This document shows positions 17,861 through 26,017 of a DNA stretch of 64,000 nucleotides, piece by piece (position 1 is the stretch's first letter; the number at the start of each line of letters is the position of its first letter). The position numbers were made by a program, and so were the translations under genes. This DNA is from Streptomyces orinoci. GTDB lineage: Bacteria > Actinomycetota > Actinomycetes > Streptomycetales > Streptomycetaceae. Below the pieces are notes generated by a model. It was given only the letters and a program-made list of their open reading frames with translations, had not been told where the DNA came from and did no database searches. The stretch is taken from positions 124,010 to 188,009 of the forward strand of contig NZ_PHNC01000004.1 of assembly GCF_003121295.1 (NCBI RefSeq). The letters run 5' to 3'.

Positions 17861-17978
17861 GTGCCCCCGTCGCGGGGAACTGCGCGAGCAACCACCGACG
17901 GCCCGCACCAGGTCACGATGCCCGTGCGGGTCCGCAGTGGCTGGTCGCGCAGTTCCCCGCGCCCCTGTCGGGGCGTCC
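17861..17978. repeat. Facing copies of an intergenic repeat element
   Basis: One copy (17861-17894) and an inverted copy (17938-17978) share the core CTCGCGCAGTTCCCCGCG or its complement, and the second ends in a CCCC-TGTC-GGGG stem. Together they form a large imperfect dyad between the riboswitch leader and the 3' end of the 67-residue membrane protein gene, probably ending transcription. Relatives lie at 26900-27010 and 30230-30270. Confidence 0.7.
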
Positions 17979-18182
17979 TTACTTGCCCACGATGAGGACG
18001 ATCCCGTACGCGACCGCCGCCGCGCAGAGCGCGTAACAGGCGTACGCACCGGCGCGCGCCGCCACGCTCCGGGAGGAGCCGGAGGTGCCGACGATCCCCA
18101 GGGTGAAGACACCCACCAGTCCGACCGTCATCAGGACGCTGACGCCGAAGACCTGCCCGAGGGCTACCCAGTCGATGTGCAT
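17979..18182 (-). CDS. Small membrane protein downstream of the phosphate transporter
   Basis: A 67-residue protein with two hydrophobic helices (VFGVSVLMTVGLVGVFTLGI and YALCAAAVAYGIVLIVG in outline) separated by a Ser/Arg loop. ATG 18182 lies 11 bases after the transporter stop with AAGGA upstream, so the two genes are co-transcribed. Function is unknown; in Streptomyces small proteins of this kind regularly follow pit genes. Longer frames through this region are antisense-like and were not used. Confidence 0.85.
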   Translation of the reverse strand: MHIDWVALGQVFGVSVLMTVGLVGVFTLGIVGTSGSSRSVAARAGAYACYALCAAAVAYGIVLIVGK

Positions 18183-18193
18183 GGACGATTCCT

Positions 18194-19474
18194 TCAGCTC
18201 GCGGCCGCGGCCGGCTCGGCGGGGGTGACAGGGGCGACGGTCGCGACGGAGGCGACCGGCGCGGCAGCGGCCAGCGGACCCGCCGATGGGGGTCCCCCCG
18301 CGCCGTTCAGGCGTGGGGGAGGCGCGACGGCCTGCATCGCGGCGGTCACCACACCCGCGGGCTCGGCCGGAGCCGTGGCGTTGACGTTCTCGGAGGTGAC
18401 CGGCTTGCGGCGGGAGGCCATCCAGATGGCGCCGCTGACGCCCAGGCCGAGGACGGCCACGGCGGCCACGCCCCAGCTGCCCTGGTCGGCCAGCAGTGCC
18501 GCGCCGCCGGAGACCAGACCGGCCGCGGGCAGGGTCAGGCACCAGGCGATGACCATGCGGCCGGCGGTGGACCAGCGCACCACGCCGCCCTTGCGGCCCA
18601 GGCCGGCGCCCATCACGGCGCCGGAGCAGACCTGGGTGGTGGAGAGCGCGAAGCCGATGTGCGAGGAGGCCAGGATCACCGTGGCGGCACCGGTCTGGGC
18701 GGCGAAGCCCTGGGCCGGGCGGATGTCGGTGAGGCCCTTGCCGAGGGTCTGGATGATCCGCCAGCCGCCCAGGTAGGTGCCCAGCGCGATGGCCAGGCCG
18801 GCCGAGACGATGACCCACAGCGGCGGGTCGGAGTGCGGGGCGATGACGCCGCCGGTGACCAGCGCCAGGGTGATCACACCCATGGTCTTCTGGGCGTCGT
18901 TGGTGCCGTGGGCCAGGGAGACCAGCGCGGCCGAGGCGATCTGCCCGGCCCGGTAGCCCTTGGCGGTCTCCTTCTCGTCACGGCCCCGGGAGAGCCGGTA
19001 GGTGAGCCGGGTGGCGGCCGTGGCGGCGACACCGGCCACGATCGGGGCGGCCACGGCGGGGATGACGACCTTCATCACGATGGCGTCACCGTGGACGCCG
19101 TGCGTACCGACCGAGACCAGGGTGGCGCCGATCAGACCGCCGAAGAGGGCGTGCGAGGAGCTGGAGGGCAGGCCCGCCAGCCAGGTCAGCAGATTCCAGA
19201 CGATGGCACCGACCAGTCCGGCGAAAATCACCTCTGGTCTGACGCCGGCCTTCTCGTCGATGATTCCCCCGGAGATCGTCTTGGCGACCTCCACGGAGAG
19301 GAAGGCGCCGACGAGGTTGAGCACCGCCGACATGGCCACCGCGACCTTGGGCTTCATGGCCCCGGTGGAAATGGTGGTGGCCATCGCGTTGGCCGTGTCG
19401 TGGAAGCCGTTCGTAAAGTCGAACACCAAGGCCGTGACGATCACGATCCCGATGAGAAGCGTGATGTGTTCCAT
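18194..19474 (-). CDS. pitH2: Low-affinity inorganic phosphate transporter (Pit family)
   Basis: A 426-residue PHO-4/Pit transporter with about ten helices. Signatures: FDFTNGFHDTANAMATTIST at the N-terminus, NLLTWLAGLPSSSSHALFGGLIGA, LVSLAHGTNDAQKTMGVI, and a cytoplasmic Ala/Pro tail. It imports metal-phosphate by proton symport. The name follows the S. coelicolor pitH2 gene by position and sequence type (recall, not alignment). Two 11-base PHO-box repeats lie about 50 bases upstream, so expression should respond to PhoP. Confidence 0.94.
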   Translation of the reverse strand: MEHITLLIGIVIVTALVFDFTNGFHDTANAMATTISTGAMKPKVAVAMSAVLNLVGAFLSVEVAKTISGGIIDEKAGVRPEVIFAGLVGAIVWNLLTWLAGLPSSSSHALFGGLIGATLVSVGTHGVHGDAIVMKVVIPAVAAPIVAGVAATAATRLTYRLSRGRDEKETAKGYRAGQIASAALVSLAHGTNDAQKTMGVITLALVTGGVIAPHSDPPLWVIVSAGLAIALGTYLGGWRIIQTLGKGLTDIRPAQGFAAQTGAATVILASSHIGFALSTTQVCSGAVMGAGLGRKGGVVRWSTAGRMVIAWCLTLPAAGLVSGGAALLADQGSWGVAAVAVLGLGVSGAIWMASRRKPVTSENVNATAPAEPAGVVTAAMQAVAPPPRLNGAGGPPSAGPLAAAAPVASVATVAPVTPAEPAAAAS

Positions 19475-19522
19475 TCACCCAGGCAATCAGTCCGGTGGTC
19501 AGTACGCGGCGACCGTAAGGAG

Positions 19523-19544
19523 CCTTGGTGAACGGAAGGTGAAC
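19523..19544 (-). promoter_or_regulatory. PHO box: two PhoP direct repeat units
   Basis: On the minus strand, GTTCACCTTCC (19544-19534) is followed directly by GTTCACCAAGG (19533-19523). Both fit the Streptomyces PhoP 11-nucleotide unit (GTTCACC core plus 4 bases). The pair lies about 50 bases before the phosphate transporter start and about 45 bases before the divergent aldolase start. Confidence 0.88.
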
Positions 19545-19586
19545 TGAGACGGGACCGACGATGACGCGAACCGGAGGCGGCAGCCG

Positions 19587-20249
19587 ATGAGGGGTGGCAC
19601 GGAAGACCGGGACATCCCGGCGCTCTGGACGGAAGTGCTGGCCACGGCCCGTCGCACCGCCTCCGAGGGGCTGGTGGTGGGCACCTCCGGCAATGTCTCG
19701 GCCCGGCTGGGCGACATGATTCTCATCACGCCCAGCGGGATTCCCTACCACCGGCTCGGCCCCGGGGATGTGACCGCCGTGGACCTCGACGGCCGCCAGG
19801 TGCTGGGCAGCCTCACCCCCACCAGCGAGCTGCCGCTGCACCTGGCCGTCTACCGGGCCACCGACGCGGCCGCCGTGGTGCACACCCACGCGGTGCACGC
19901 CACCGCCGTCTCCACCCTGGTCGAGGAGGTGCCGCTGGTCCACTACATGGCGGGCGCCCTCGGCGGCCCGGTGCGGGTGGCCCCGTACGCCCTGTACGGC
20001 AGCGAGGAACTGGCGGCCGGCGCGCTGCGGGCACTGGACGGGCGGACCGGCTGCCTGCTGGCCAACCACGGCATGCTCACCTACGGCGCCGGCCTGGAAC
20101 AGGCCTATGACCGCACCGCCCAGCTGGAGTGGATGTGCAGGGTCTGGCTCACCGCCGCCGCGGTGCCCGGCCGCACCCCCGCCCTGCTCACCCCCGAGCA
20201 GCTGGCCGCCGCCACCGGCAAGCTGCGCGGCTACGGACAGCGCGGCTGA
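19587..20249 (+). CDS. Class II aldolase/adducin family protein
   Basis: A 220-residue class II aldolase, L-fuculose-phosphate aldolase-like. It shows the substrate loop GTSGNVSAR, LITPSGIPY, the catalytic Glu in SELPLHLAVYR and the zinc ligands VVHTHAVHATA (HxH) and LLANHGMLTYG. These enzymes cleave sugar phosphates such as fuculose-1-phosphate or methylthioribulose-type substrates. ATG 19587 follows GGAGGC. It is divergent from the Pi transporter and may share the PHO-box region. Substrate is unproven. Confidence 0.92.
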   Translation: MRGGTEDRDIPALWTEVLATARRTASEGLVVGTSGNVSARLGDMILITPSGIPYHRLGPGDVTAVDLDGRQVLGSLTPTSELPLHLAVYRATDAAAVVHTHAVHATAVSTLVEEVPLVHYMAGALGGPVRVAPYALYGSEELAAGALRALDGRTGCLLANHGMLTYGAGLEQAYDRTAQLEWMCRVWLTAAAVPGRTPALLTPEQLAAATGKLRGYGQRG

Positions 20250-20304
20250 GCGGCGGAGGTCTCCCGGGTGGCAGCGGGCGCCCACCGCCCCGAGACTGGA
20301 GGCG

Positions 20305-21426
20305 ATGCTCCTGCGCAAAGCGGCCACGACCGCAGCGACCGTGGTGGGTGCCGGGGCGGCCGTGCTGGCCGCCGGGCGGTACGCGGGCGACGCCGCCCTG
20401 AAGATTCCGCCGGACCGGCCGCTGCCCGGCGAGGAGCGCTGCACGGTGCACGGCGCCGATACCGCCACCGTCACCCTCTCCCGCACCGCCGCCTCGGTGC
20501 GCCCCGGCACCTACGCCCTGGTCGGCAAGGACCTGCACGCCATCGTGGGACCGCCGGTCGCCGAGGTGGCCCACCCGCCCGACCGGGTGGTCCGGCACCT
20601 GCGCCGGCTGGTGCACGGCGCCCTGGACCCGGGGACCAAGGTCTGGCTCAGCCCCCAGCTGTACCCGGGCAACCCCCGCGACGCGCTCGGCCTGGACCAC
20701 TCCGACGTACAGGTCGAGGGCGAACTGGGGCCGCTGCCCGCCTGGTTCCTGCCCGGCCCCCGGGACACCTGGGTGATCACCGTGCACGGCCTGGGCGCCA
20801 CCCGGCGGCAGGCCATGGCGCTGCTGCCCTTCCTGCACCGGCTGCGGCTGCCGGTACTGGCCCCCGCCCTGCGCGGCGACCCCGGCGCCCCGCCCGCCCT
20901 GGACGGCATCAACCGGCTGGGTGCCGAGGAGTGGCACGACGTGGACGCCGCCATCGGGCATGCGGTGCGCAACGGCGCCCGGCGGGTGGTGCTGCACGGC
21001 TGGTCCACCGGCGCCACCATGGCCCTGCTGGCCGCCCTGGACTCCCCGCTCAGCCACCGGATCAGCGGCCTGGTGCTGGACTCACCGGTGCTCGACTGGC
21101 AGGCCACCCTGCGCGCCCTGGCCCGGCACCGGGTGCCCAGGGCCCTGGTGCCCTACGCGGTGCGGGCCGCCCGGCACCGGGCCGGCCTGGACCCCGGGCT
21201 GCTGCTGCGGGCGGGCGAACCTGACAAACTGTTGGTTCCCACCTTGATCCTGCACGGCCCCGACGACGCCCTGGCGCCCTGGGAGCGCTCCCGCGAACTC
21301 GCCGAGCGCCGGCCCGGCCTGGTCACCCTGCGCTCGGTCCGGGAGGCTCCGCATGCGGCCGCCTGGAACGCCGACCCGCACCGCTACGAGGAGGCGCTGC
21401 GCCGCTTCCTCACCCCCCTGATGTAG
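20305..21426 (+). CDS. Alpha/beta hydrolase, membrane-linked
   Basis: A 373-residue protein. The N-terminus has a hydrophobic stretch (TTAATVVGAGAAVLAAGRYAGDAAL) that may be a signal anchor. The C-terminal half is an alpha/beta hydrolase: VITVHGLGATRR (oxyanion region), nucleophile elbow LHGWSTGATMAL with Ser in GxSxG, LVLDSPVLDW, and the late Asp in LILHGPDDALAP, with a His in EAPHAAAW. Substrate is unknown; similar proteins are annotated as exported esterases or acyltransferases. ATG 20305 has GGAGG 4 bases upstream. Confidence 0.88.
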   Translation: MLLRKAATTAATVVGAGAAVLAAGRYAGDAALKIPPDRPLPGEERCTVHGADTATVTLSRTAASVRPGTYALVGKDLHAIVGPPVAEVAHPPDRVVRHLRRLVHGALDPGTKVWLSPQLYPGNPRDALGLDHSDVQVEGELGPLPAWFLPGPRDTWVITVHGLGATRRQAMALLPFLHRLRLPVLAPALRGDPGAPPALDGINRLGAEEWHDVDAAIGHAVRNGARRVVLHGWSTGATMALLAALDSPLSHRISGLVLDSPVLDWQATLRALARHRVPRALVPYAVRAARHRAGLDPGLLLRAGEPDKLLVPTLILHGPDDALAPWERSRELAERRPGLVTLRSVREAPHAAAWNADPHRYEEALRRFLTPLM

Positions 21427-21492
21427 CGCCCCGGCGGGACCCACCAGGGCCGTCGCCCGCTGCATCGTCCATTCCGATTGGGTTTTCGGAGC

Positions 21493-22911
21493 GTGAACGG
21501 CAAGACTGCTCTTGTGACGTCCCGTACTCCGCGCGACTCCCGGCTCAGACTCGTCCCCCGACAGCCGATCGCCGCCGCCCGCAGGGCAGTGGCCAACCGC
21601 GGCACCCGACCGGTCCCCCGGCCGCCGGCCGGCATCCCGGCCCGCCCGGAACTCGCCCGCCAGGCCAGAGCCGGCCTCACCGGCGCCGTCCGGCTGGCCC
21701 GCTGGGCGGCCGCCGAAGGCGCCCATGACCTGGGGCCCGGCGCCGAGCGGGCCGAACGGGCCGCCGCCGCCCTGGGCCTGACGGCCCGGCAGGTGCGCAC
21801 CGACTGGGACCGGGCCCGGCTGGCCGGACTGCTGGAGCTGCACGACGGCACCGCCCGCCCCGGCTGGCGGCTCACCGCCTGGGACCGCGACGACAGCGCG
21901 GTGCTGCGCGGCTGGGTCGCCCTCTTCGACGCCTGGTCCCTGGCCCTGCCCGAACCGGCCGGCACCGACCCGGCGGTGGCCGCCGAGGTGGTGGAGGCGG
22001 CGCCCCAGCTGCTGTCCGTGATGCATCTGTCGGACGGCCCGGTGCCGGTGGCCATGCTGCTGGACCTGCTCCAGCAGCGGGTGGCCGAGATCCGCGCCGA
22101 ACGCTGTGAGATCCCCTACGACGGCCCCTCCGCCGTGCCCCCGCCGTCCGCCGCGCCGCCCACCGACGGGCCCGGCAGCCCGCTGCCGGGGCTGCTGGAC
22201 TGGGCGCTGGCCGGGCTGGCCTCGGTGGGCGCCCTGGTGACCCGTGGTCAAGGGACCGAGGCCGAAGCCCAGTTGACGCCGCTGGGCAACTGGGCGGTGT
22301 GGGTCAAGCTGGAGCAGATCTGTGTGGCCGCCCAGAGCCCGGCCGGCCATATCGAACTGTCCGCCGAGGCCATGCTGCGCGGCTGCGCCGACCTCACCCC
22401 CGGCCCGGCCCGCGCCGAGTACCGGGCCTGGCTGGCCGCCCGGCCGGTGCGCAGCGCCGTGGCCGAGCTGCTGGAGGCGGCCCGCGGCGACGACGCCCTG
22501 GTGCGCGGCCTGGCCTTCGAGGCGCTGCGCGCGGTGGGCGGTCCCGCCGAGAGCGCGGTGCGGGCCGCCGTGGAGGAGCCCTGCCTGCGGCCCTACGCCC
22601 TGCTGTGGCTGGCCGAGCAGCAGGGACACGACCCCGAGGAGGCCGCCGAGGTGCTCACCCGCGAGGAGGCCACCTGGCTGTGGGTGGACACCGCGGCCGC
22701 CGTCGCCGACCACGGGGAGAGCCGGCTGCTGGTCCGCCATCTGGACTCCGCGGTGCAGGGCACGGTGCCCGGCCTGCTGGAGGAGGTACGGGCGGTGGGC
22801 CACCCGCGCACCGTCCAGGTGCTGGTGGCGCTGGCCGCCGCGCACCCCGACCCGGCGCTGGCCAAGGCGGTCCGCCGGGCCGCCTTCCAGGTGCACCGGG
22901 GCGGCAGCTGA
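21493..22911 (+). CDS. Conserved actinobacterial protein, HEAT-like C-terminus
   Basis: A protein of about 472 residues. An Arg/Pro-rich head precedes a helical region that reads like a winged-helix segment (AAAALGLTARQVRTDWDRARLAGLLEL), then a Pro-rich spacer, and from about residue 300 repeated helix pairs (LLEAARGDDALVRGLAFEALRAVGG, AVRAAVEEPCLRPYALLWLA) like HEAT/PBS repeats. I do not recognise a function. The start is uncertain: GTG 21493, GTG 21514 and TTG 21478 are all possible and none has a convincing binding site. It converges with the VOC gene over a 7-bp stem (22908-22934). Confidence 0.8.
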   Translation: MNGKTALVTSRTPRDSRLRLVPRQPIAAARRAVANRGTRPVPRPPAGIPARPELARQARAGLTGAVRLARWAAAEGAHDLGPGAERAERAAAALGLTARQVRTDWDRARLAGLLELHDGTARPGWRLTAWDRDDSAVLRGWVALFDAWSLALPEPAGTDPAVAAEVVEAAPQLLSVMHLSDGPVPVAMLLDLLQQRVAEIRAERCEIPYDGPSAVPPPSAAPPTDGPGSPLPGLLDWALAGLASVGALVTRGQGTEAEAQLTPLGNWAVWVKLEQICVAAQSPAGHIELSAEAMLRGCADLTPGPARAEYRAWLAARPVRSAVAELLEAARGDDALVRGLAFEALRAVGGPAESAVRAAVEEPCLRPYALLWLAEQQGHDPEEAAEVLTREEATWLWVDTAAAVADHGESRLLVRHLDSAVQGTVPGLLEEVRAVGHPRTVQVLVALAAAHPDPALAKAVRRAAFQVHRGGS

Positions 22912-22934
22912 CCGGCCCCCGGCCCGGCGGTCAG
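22908..22934. terminator. Bidirectional hairpin between convergent genes
   Basis: CTGACCG (22908-22914) and CGGTCAG (22928-22934) are inverted copies with GC-rich bases between them that can extend the stem. It overlaps the stop codons of the HEAT-like gene and the VOC gene. Confidence 0.55.
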
Positions 22935-23353
22935 CCGTCTGCCTCCGGGCCGGACGGGGCGTAGCTGCCGAAGGTCCACACATTGCCCTCCACATCGCGG
23001 GCCATATAGTCGCGGGAGCCGTACTCCTGGTCGGTGGGGCCGGCCAGGATCTCCGCGCCGTGTTCCCGGGCGCGGGCGCAGTGCGCGTCCACGTCCGCCA
23101 CCAGCACATAGATCCCGGCCGGGCCGCCGCTGCCCATCGCCTCCACAAAGGCCCCCTCCCGGTCCGCCGAGCCCACCATCACGATGCCGTTGCCATACAC
23201 CAGCTCGGCGTGCAGCACGGTGCCGTCCTCGCTCTCGTAGTACGCGGACTGGGTAAAGCCAAAGGCCGTGATCAGCTGTTTTATGGCGGCCTTGGGATCC
23301 CGGTACAGCAGGGCGGGACAAATGGACGGCCTGGCCGTGCGCAAACCCGTCAC
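22931..23353 (-). CDS. VOC-superfamily (glyoxalase/bleomycin-resistance fold) protein
   Basis: A 140-residue protein with the single-domain VOC pattern: LLYRDPKAAIKQLITAFGF, ESEDGTVLHAELVYGNGIVMVG, GIYVLVADVDAHCARAREHGAEILAGP and the C-terminal YGSRDYMARDVEGNVWTFGSY. The motif resembles PhnB-like/DUF1428-type bleomycin-binding proteins. GTG 23353 is preferred because AGAGG lies 8 bases before it; a longer start at 23377 cannot be excluded. Function (dioxygenase, lyase or drug binding) is not determined by sequence. Confidence 0.9.
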   Translation of the reverse strand: MTGLRTARPSICPALLYRDPKAAIKQLITAFGFTQSAYYESEDGTVLHAELVYGNGIVMVGSADREGAFVEAMGSGGPAGIYVLVADVDAHCARAREHGAEILAGPTDQEYGSRDYMARDVEGNVWTFGSYAPSGPEADG

Positions 23354-23562
23354 AACGCTCACCTCTTCTGTGGTCAAGCCTCTTGTGTGGTCAACGGAAG
23401 GCGCCGCGGCTCCCCTCCCGAGTATCCGCGAATGATCGCTTGCGTACCTTTCCGGCGAGGGCCGGCGCCAGGCCCATCAGGCAGGTACCCCCCAGGCCGC
23501 CGGCCAGGCGTCCGCACCCGTACCCGGAAATCCGCTTGCACCGCACCGTTAGAATCGTCCTC

Positions 23563-23586
23563 ATGGCTTCTCTCCTCGCGGATTAG
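23563..23586 (+). other. Possible 7-codon leader ORF before the ABC-F gene
   Basis: ATG-GCT-TCT-CTC-CTC-GCG-GAT-TAG encodes the peptide MASLLAD, ending 88 bases before the ABC-F start. Antibiotic-resistance ABC-F genes are often controlled by translated leaders of this kind, which is the only reason to list it; there is no strong ribosome binding site. The rest of the 23354-23674 interval shows no other gene. Confidence 0.3.
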
Positions 23587-23674
23587 ACGGCGCCGCCGCC
23601 CGCCCGCCCGGCGCAGCGCGGCCGTACCCACGCCCCCGTCCCACCGCCGTCCACCCTGCTCAGGAGTAGTTCCC

Positions 23675-25273
23675 TTGATCACCGCCTCCGGCATCGAGCT
23701 GCGCGCCGGCGCACGCGTCCTCATCGAGTCCGCCAGCTTCCGCATCGCCAAGGGCGACCGCATCGGCCTGGTGGGCCGCAACGGCGCCGGCAAGACCACC
23801 CTCACCAAGTGCCTGGCGGGCGAGGGCATCCCGGCCGCCGGCACCATCTCCCGCTCCGGCGAGGTCGGCTACCTCCCGCAGGACCCGCGCACCGGCGACC
23901 TCGATGTGCTCGCCCGCGACCGTATCCTCTCCGCCCGCGGCCTGGACACGGTGCTGCGCAAGATGCGCGAGAACGAGGACCGGATGGCCAACGGCAAGGG
24001 CGCCACCCGGGAAAAGGCGATGAAGAAGTACGAGCGCCTGGAGACCGAGTTCCTCACCAAGGGCGGGTACGCCGCCGAGGCCGAGGCGGCCACCATCGCC
24101 GCCAGCCTGGGCCTGCCCGACCGCATCCTCACCCAGCCGCTGCACACCCTCTCCGGCGGCCAGCGCCGCCGGGTGGAGCTGGCCCGGATCCTGTTCTCGG
24201 ACGCCGACACCCTGCTGCTGGACGAGCCCACCAACCACCTGGACGCCGACTCCATCGCCTGGCTCCGCGACTACCTCAAGACCTACCGGGGCGGCTTTGT
24301 GGTGATCTCCCACGATGTCGATCTGGTGGAGACGGTCGTCAACAAGGTCTTCTACCTGGACGCCAACCGCTCGGTCATCGACGTCTACAACATGGGCTGG
24401 AAGCTCTACCAGCAGCAGCGCGAGGCCGACGAGAAGCGCCGCAAGCGGGAGCGGCAGAACGCCGAGAAGAAGGCCGCCGCGCTCAACGCCCAGGCCGACA
24501 AGATGCGGGCCAAGGCCACCAAGACCGTGGCCGCCCAGAACATGGCCCGCCGGGCCGAGCGGCTGCTGTCCGGCCTGGAGGCCGAGCGCGCCTCCGACAA
24601 GGTCGCCAAGCTGCGCTTCCCCGAGCCCGCGCCCTGCGGCAAGACCCCGCTGATGGCCGAGGGCCTCTCCAAGTCCTATGGCTCGCTGGAGATCTTCACC
24701 GATGTGGACCTGGCCATCGACCGGGGCTCCCGGGTGGTCATCCTGGGCCTCAACGGCGCGGGCAAGACCACCCTGCTGCGCCTGCTCGCCGGTGCCGAGC
24801 AGCCGGACACCGGGCGGGTCACCCCGGGTCACGGTCTGAAGCTGGGCTACTACGCCCAGGAGCACGAGACCCTGGATCCGGACCGCACGGTCCTGGAGAA
24901 CATGCGCTCCGCCGCCCCCGACCTGGACCTGGTCGAGGTCCGCAAGGTGCTGGGCTCCTTCCTGTTCTCCGGGGACGATGTGGACAAGCCGGCCGGAGTG
25001 CTCTCCGGCGGCGAGAAGACCCGCCTCGCCCTGGCCACCCTGGTGGTCTCATCGGCCAATGTGCTGCTGCTGGACGAGCCCACCAACAACCTGGACCCGG
25101 CCAGCCGCGAGGAGATCCTCTCCGCGCTGCGCACCTTCACCGGCGCGGTGGTGCTGGTGACCCACGACGAGGGGGCCGTGGAGGCGCTGGAGCCGGAGCG
25201 GATCATTCTGCTCCCGGACGGCGTGGAGGACCTGTGGGGGCCGGACTACGCGGACCTGGTCAGCCTCGCCTGA
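23675..25273 (+). CDS. ABC-F family ATPase
   Basis: A 532-residue protein with two ABC cassettes and no membrane part. Cassette 1: GRNGAGKTTLTKCL, LSGGQRRRVELARIL, LLLDEPTNHLD. A Lys/Arg/Ala-rich linker (about residues 245-310) follows. Cassette 2: GLNGAGKTTLLRLL, LSGGEKTRLALATLV, LLLDEPTNNLDP. ABC-F proteins bind the ribosomal E site, acting in translation control or antibiotic protection. The TTG start has GGAG 9 bases upstream. Whether this one is a housekeeping factor or a resistance protein cannot be settled here. Confidence 0.95.
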   Translation: MITASGIELRAGARVLIESASFRIAKGDRIGLVGRNGAGKTTLTKCLAGEGIPAAGTISRSGEVGYLPQDPRTGDLDVLARDRILSARGLDTVLRKMRENEDRMANGKGATREKAMKKYERLETEFLTKGGYAAEAEAATIAASLGLPDRILTQPLHTLSGGQRRRVELARILFSDADTLLLDEPTNHLDADSIAWLRDYLKTYRGGFVVISHDVDLVETVVNKVFYLDANRSVIDVYNMGWKLYQQQREADEKRRKRERQNAEKKAAALNAQADKMRAKATKTVAAQNMARRAERLLSGLEAERASDKVAKLRFPEPAPCGKTPLMAEGLSKSYGSLEIFTDVDLAIDRGSRVVILGLNGAGKTTLLRLLAGAEQPDTGRVTPGHGLKLGYYAQEHETLDPDRTVLENMRSAAPDLDLVEVRKVLGSFLFSGDDVDKPAGVLSGGEKTRLALATLVVSSANVLLLDEPTNNLDPASREEILSALRTFTGAVVLVTHDEGAVEALEPERIILLPDGVEDLWGPDYADLVSLA

Positions 25274-25641
25274 CGGCCGTCCGGTCACCCGCTTGATCAC
25301 CCGGTCCGGATCATTCGGCCGATGCGTGATCCTTCATCTGAGTGAGTACGGCTCATCCCCCGGTGTGGTGCCGCACTCCGGCGCGCGCACCGGCCCCCTC
25401 CCGGGCCGGTCTTCCGCCGCGCGCTCCCCGCGCTACCCCTGACCTGCCACTTCGCGGCCGCGCTGGGCCGCCACTCGTACGGCCGTACGGGCCGGAACGG
25501 GCGGAATCGGTTGTTCCGGGCGAGCTCCGAGGCCGCTCTCGCGGAAACCTTCTGTCATCGACCTTGCCGAATGGGTGGCCAGGATCCCGGCTAGGGGTGA
25601 TCATGAGAGACAAGAGGCGCATCTCCCATGAGGAGGCACGG
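25274..25641. other. Gene-free interval with a GATC cluster before gbn
   Basis: No credible coding region. It contains five GATC sites at 25295, 25309, 25328, 25583 and 25599, more than expected for DNA this GC-rich, directly upstream of a gene whose S. coelicolor counterpart binds GATC. The gbn promoter must lie in the last part; AGGAGG at 25631 is the ribosome binding site. Confidence 0.5.
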
Positions 25642-25863
25642 GTGGCTGAGACTCTGAAAAAGGGCAGCCGGGTGACCGGCGCTGCGCGCGAGAAGCTCGC
25701 GGCAGACCTGAAGAAGAAGTACGACGCCGGTGCGAGCATCAGGGCGTTGGCCGAAGAGACCGGCCGCTCCTATGGCTTTGTTCACCGGATGCTCAGCGAA
25801 TCCGGCGTGATCCTCCGGGGTCGCGGCGGAGCGACGCGCGGCAAGAAGGCCGCCTCGGTCTGA
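25642..25863 (+). CDS. gbn: GATC-binding nucleoid-associated protein Gbn
   Basis: A 73-residue basic protein consisting mainly of one helix-turn-helix: KLAADLKKKYDAGASIRAL, then AEETGRSYGFVHRMLSES and a basic tail GRGGATRGKKAAS. It matches my recollection of S. coelicolor SCO1839 (Gbn), a small nucleoid-associated protein that binds GATC-containing DNA and influences sporulation and antibiotic production. GTG 25642 is 5 bases after a perfect AGGAGG. Longer in-frame starts exist but lack this signal. A hairpin (25926-25957) follows. Confidence 0.92.
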   Translation: MAETLKKGSRVTGAAREKLAADLKKKYDAGASIRALAEETGRSYGFVHRMLSESGVILRGRGGATRGKKAASV

Positions 25864-25925
25864 GGCCGCGCACCGTGGCCTCGGTCCGGGGCCACGCACC
25901 GTCCGGGCAGCGAACGTGGGCAGTG

Positions 25926-25957
25926 CCACCCGGTCGGCCGAGCAGTCGGCCGGGTGG
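25926..25957 (+). terminator. Hairpin between gbn and the enoyl-CoA hydratase gene
   Basis: CCACCCGG (25926-25933) and CCGGGTGG (25950-25957) pair around a GC-rich loop that can partly extend the stem, 62 bases after the gbn stop. No T tract follows, as is usual in Streptomyces. Confidence 0.6.
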
Positions 25958-26017
25958 TTACTGTGCAGTCAACAAGCAGCCAGCACACTGCGACTGCAGC
26001 CGTATTCGGAGGCTCCC

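Noticed and set aside
19086..20510. 474-codon minus-strand frame reaching from the aldolase into the transporter
   Set aside because: It runs antisense to the aldolase and out of frame in the transporter; the PHO box and known gene starts lie inside it.
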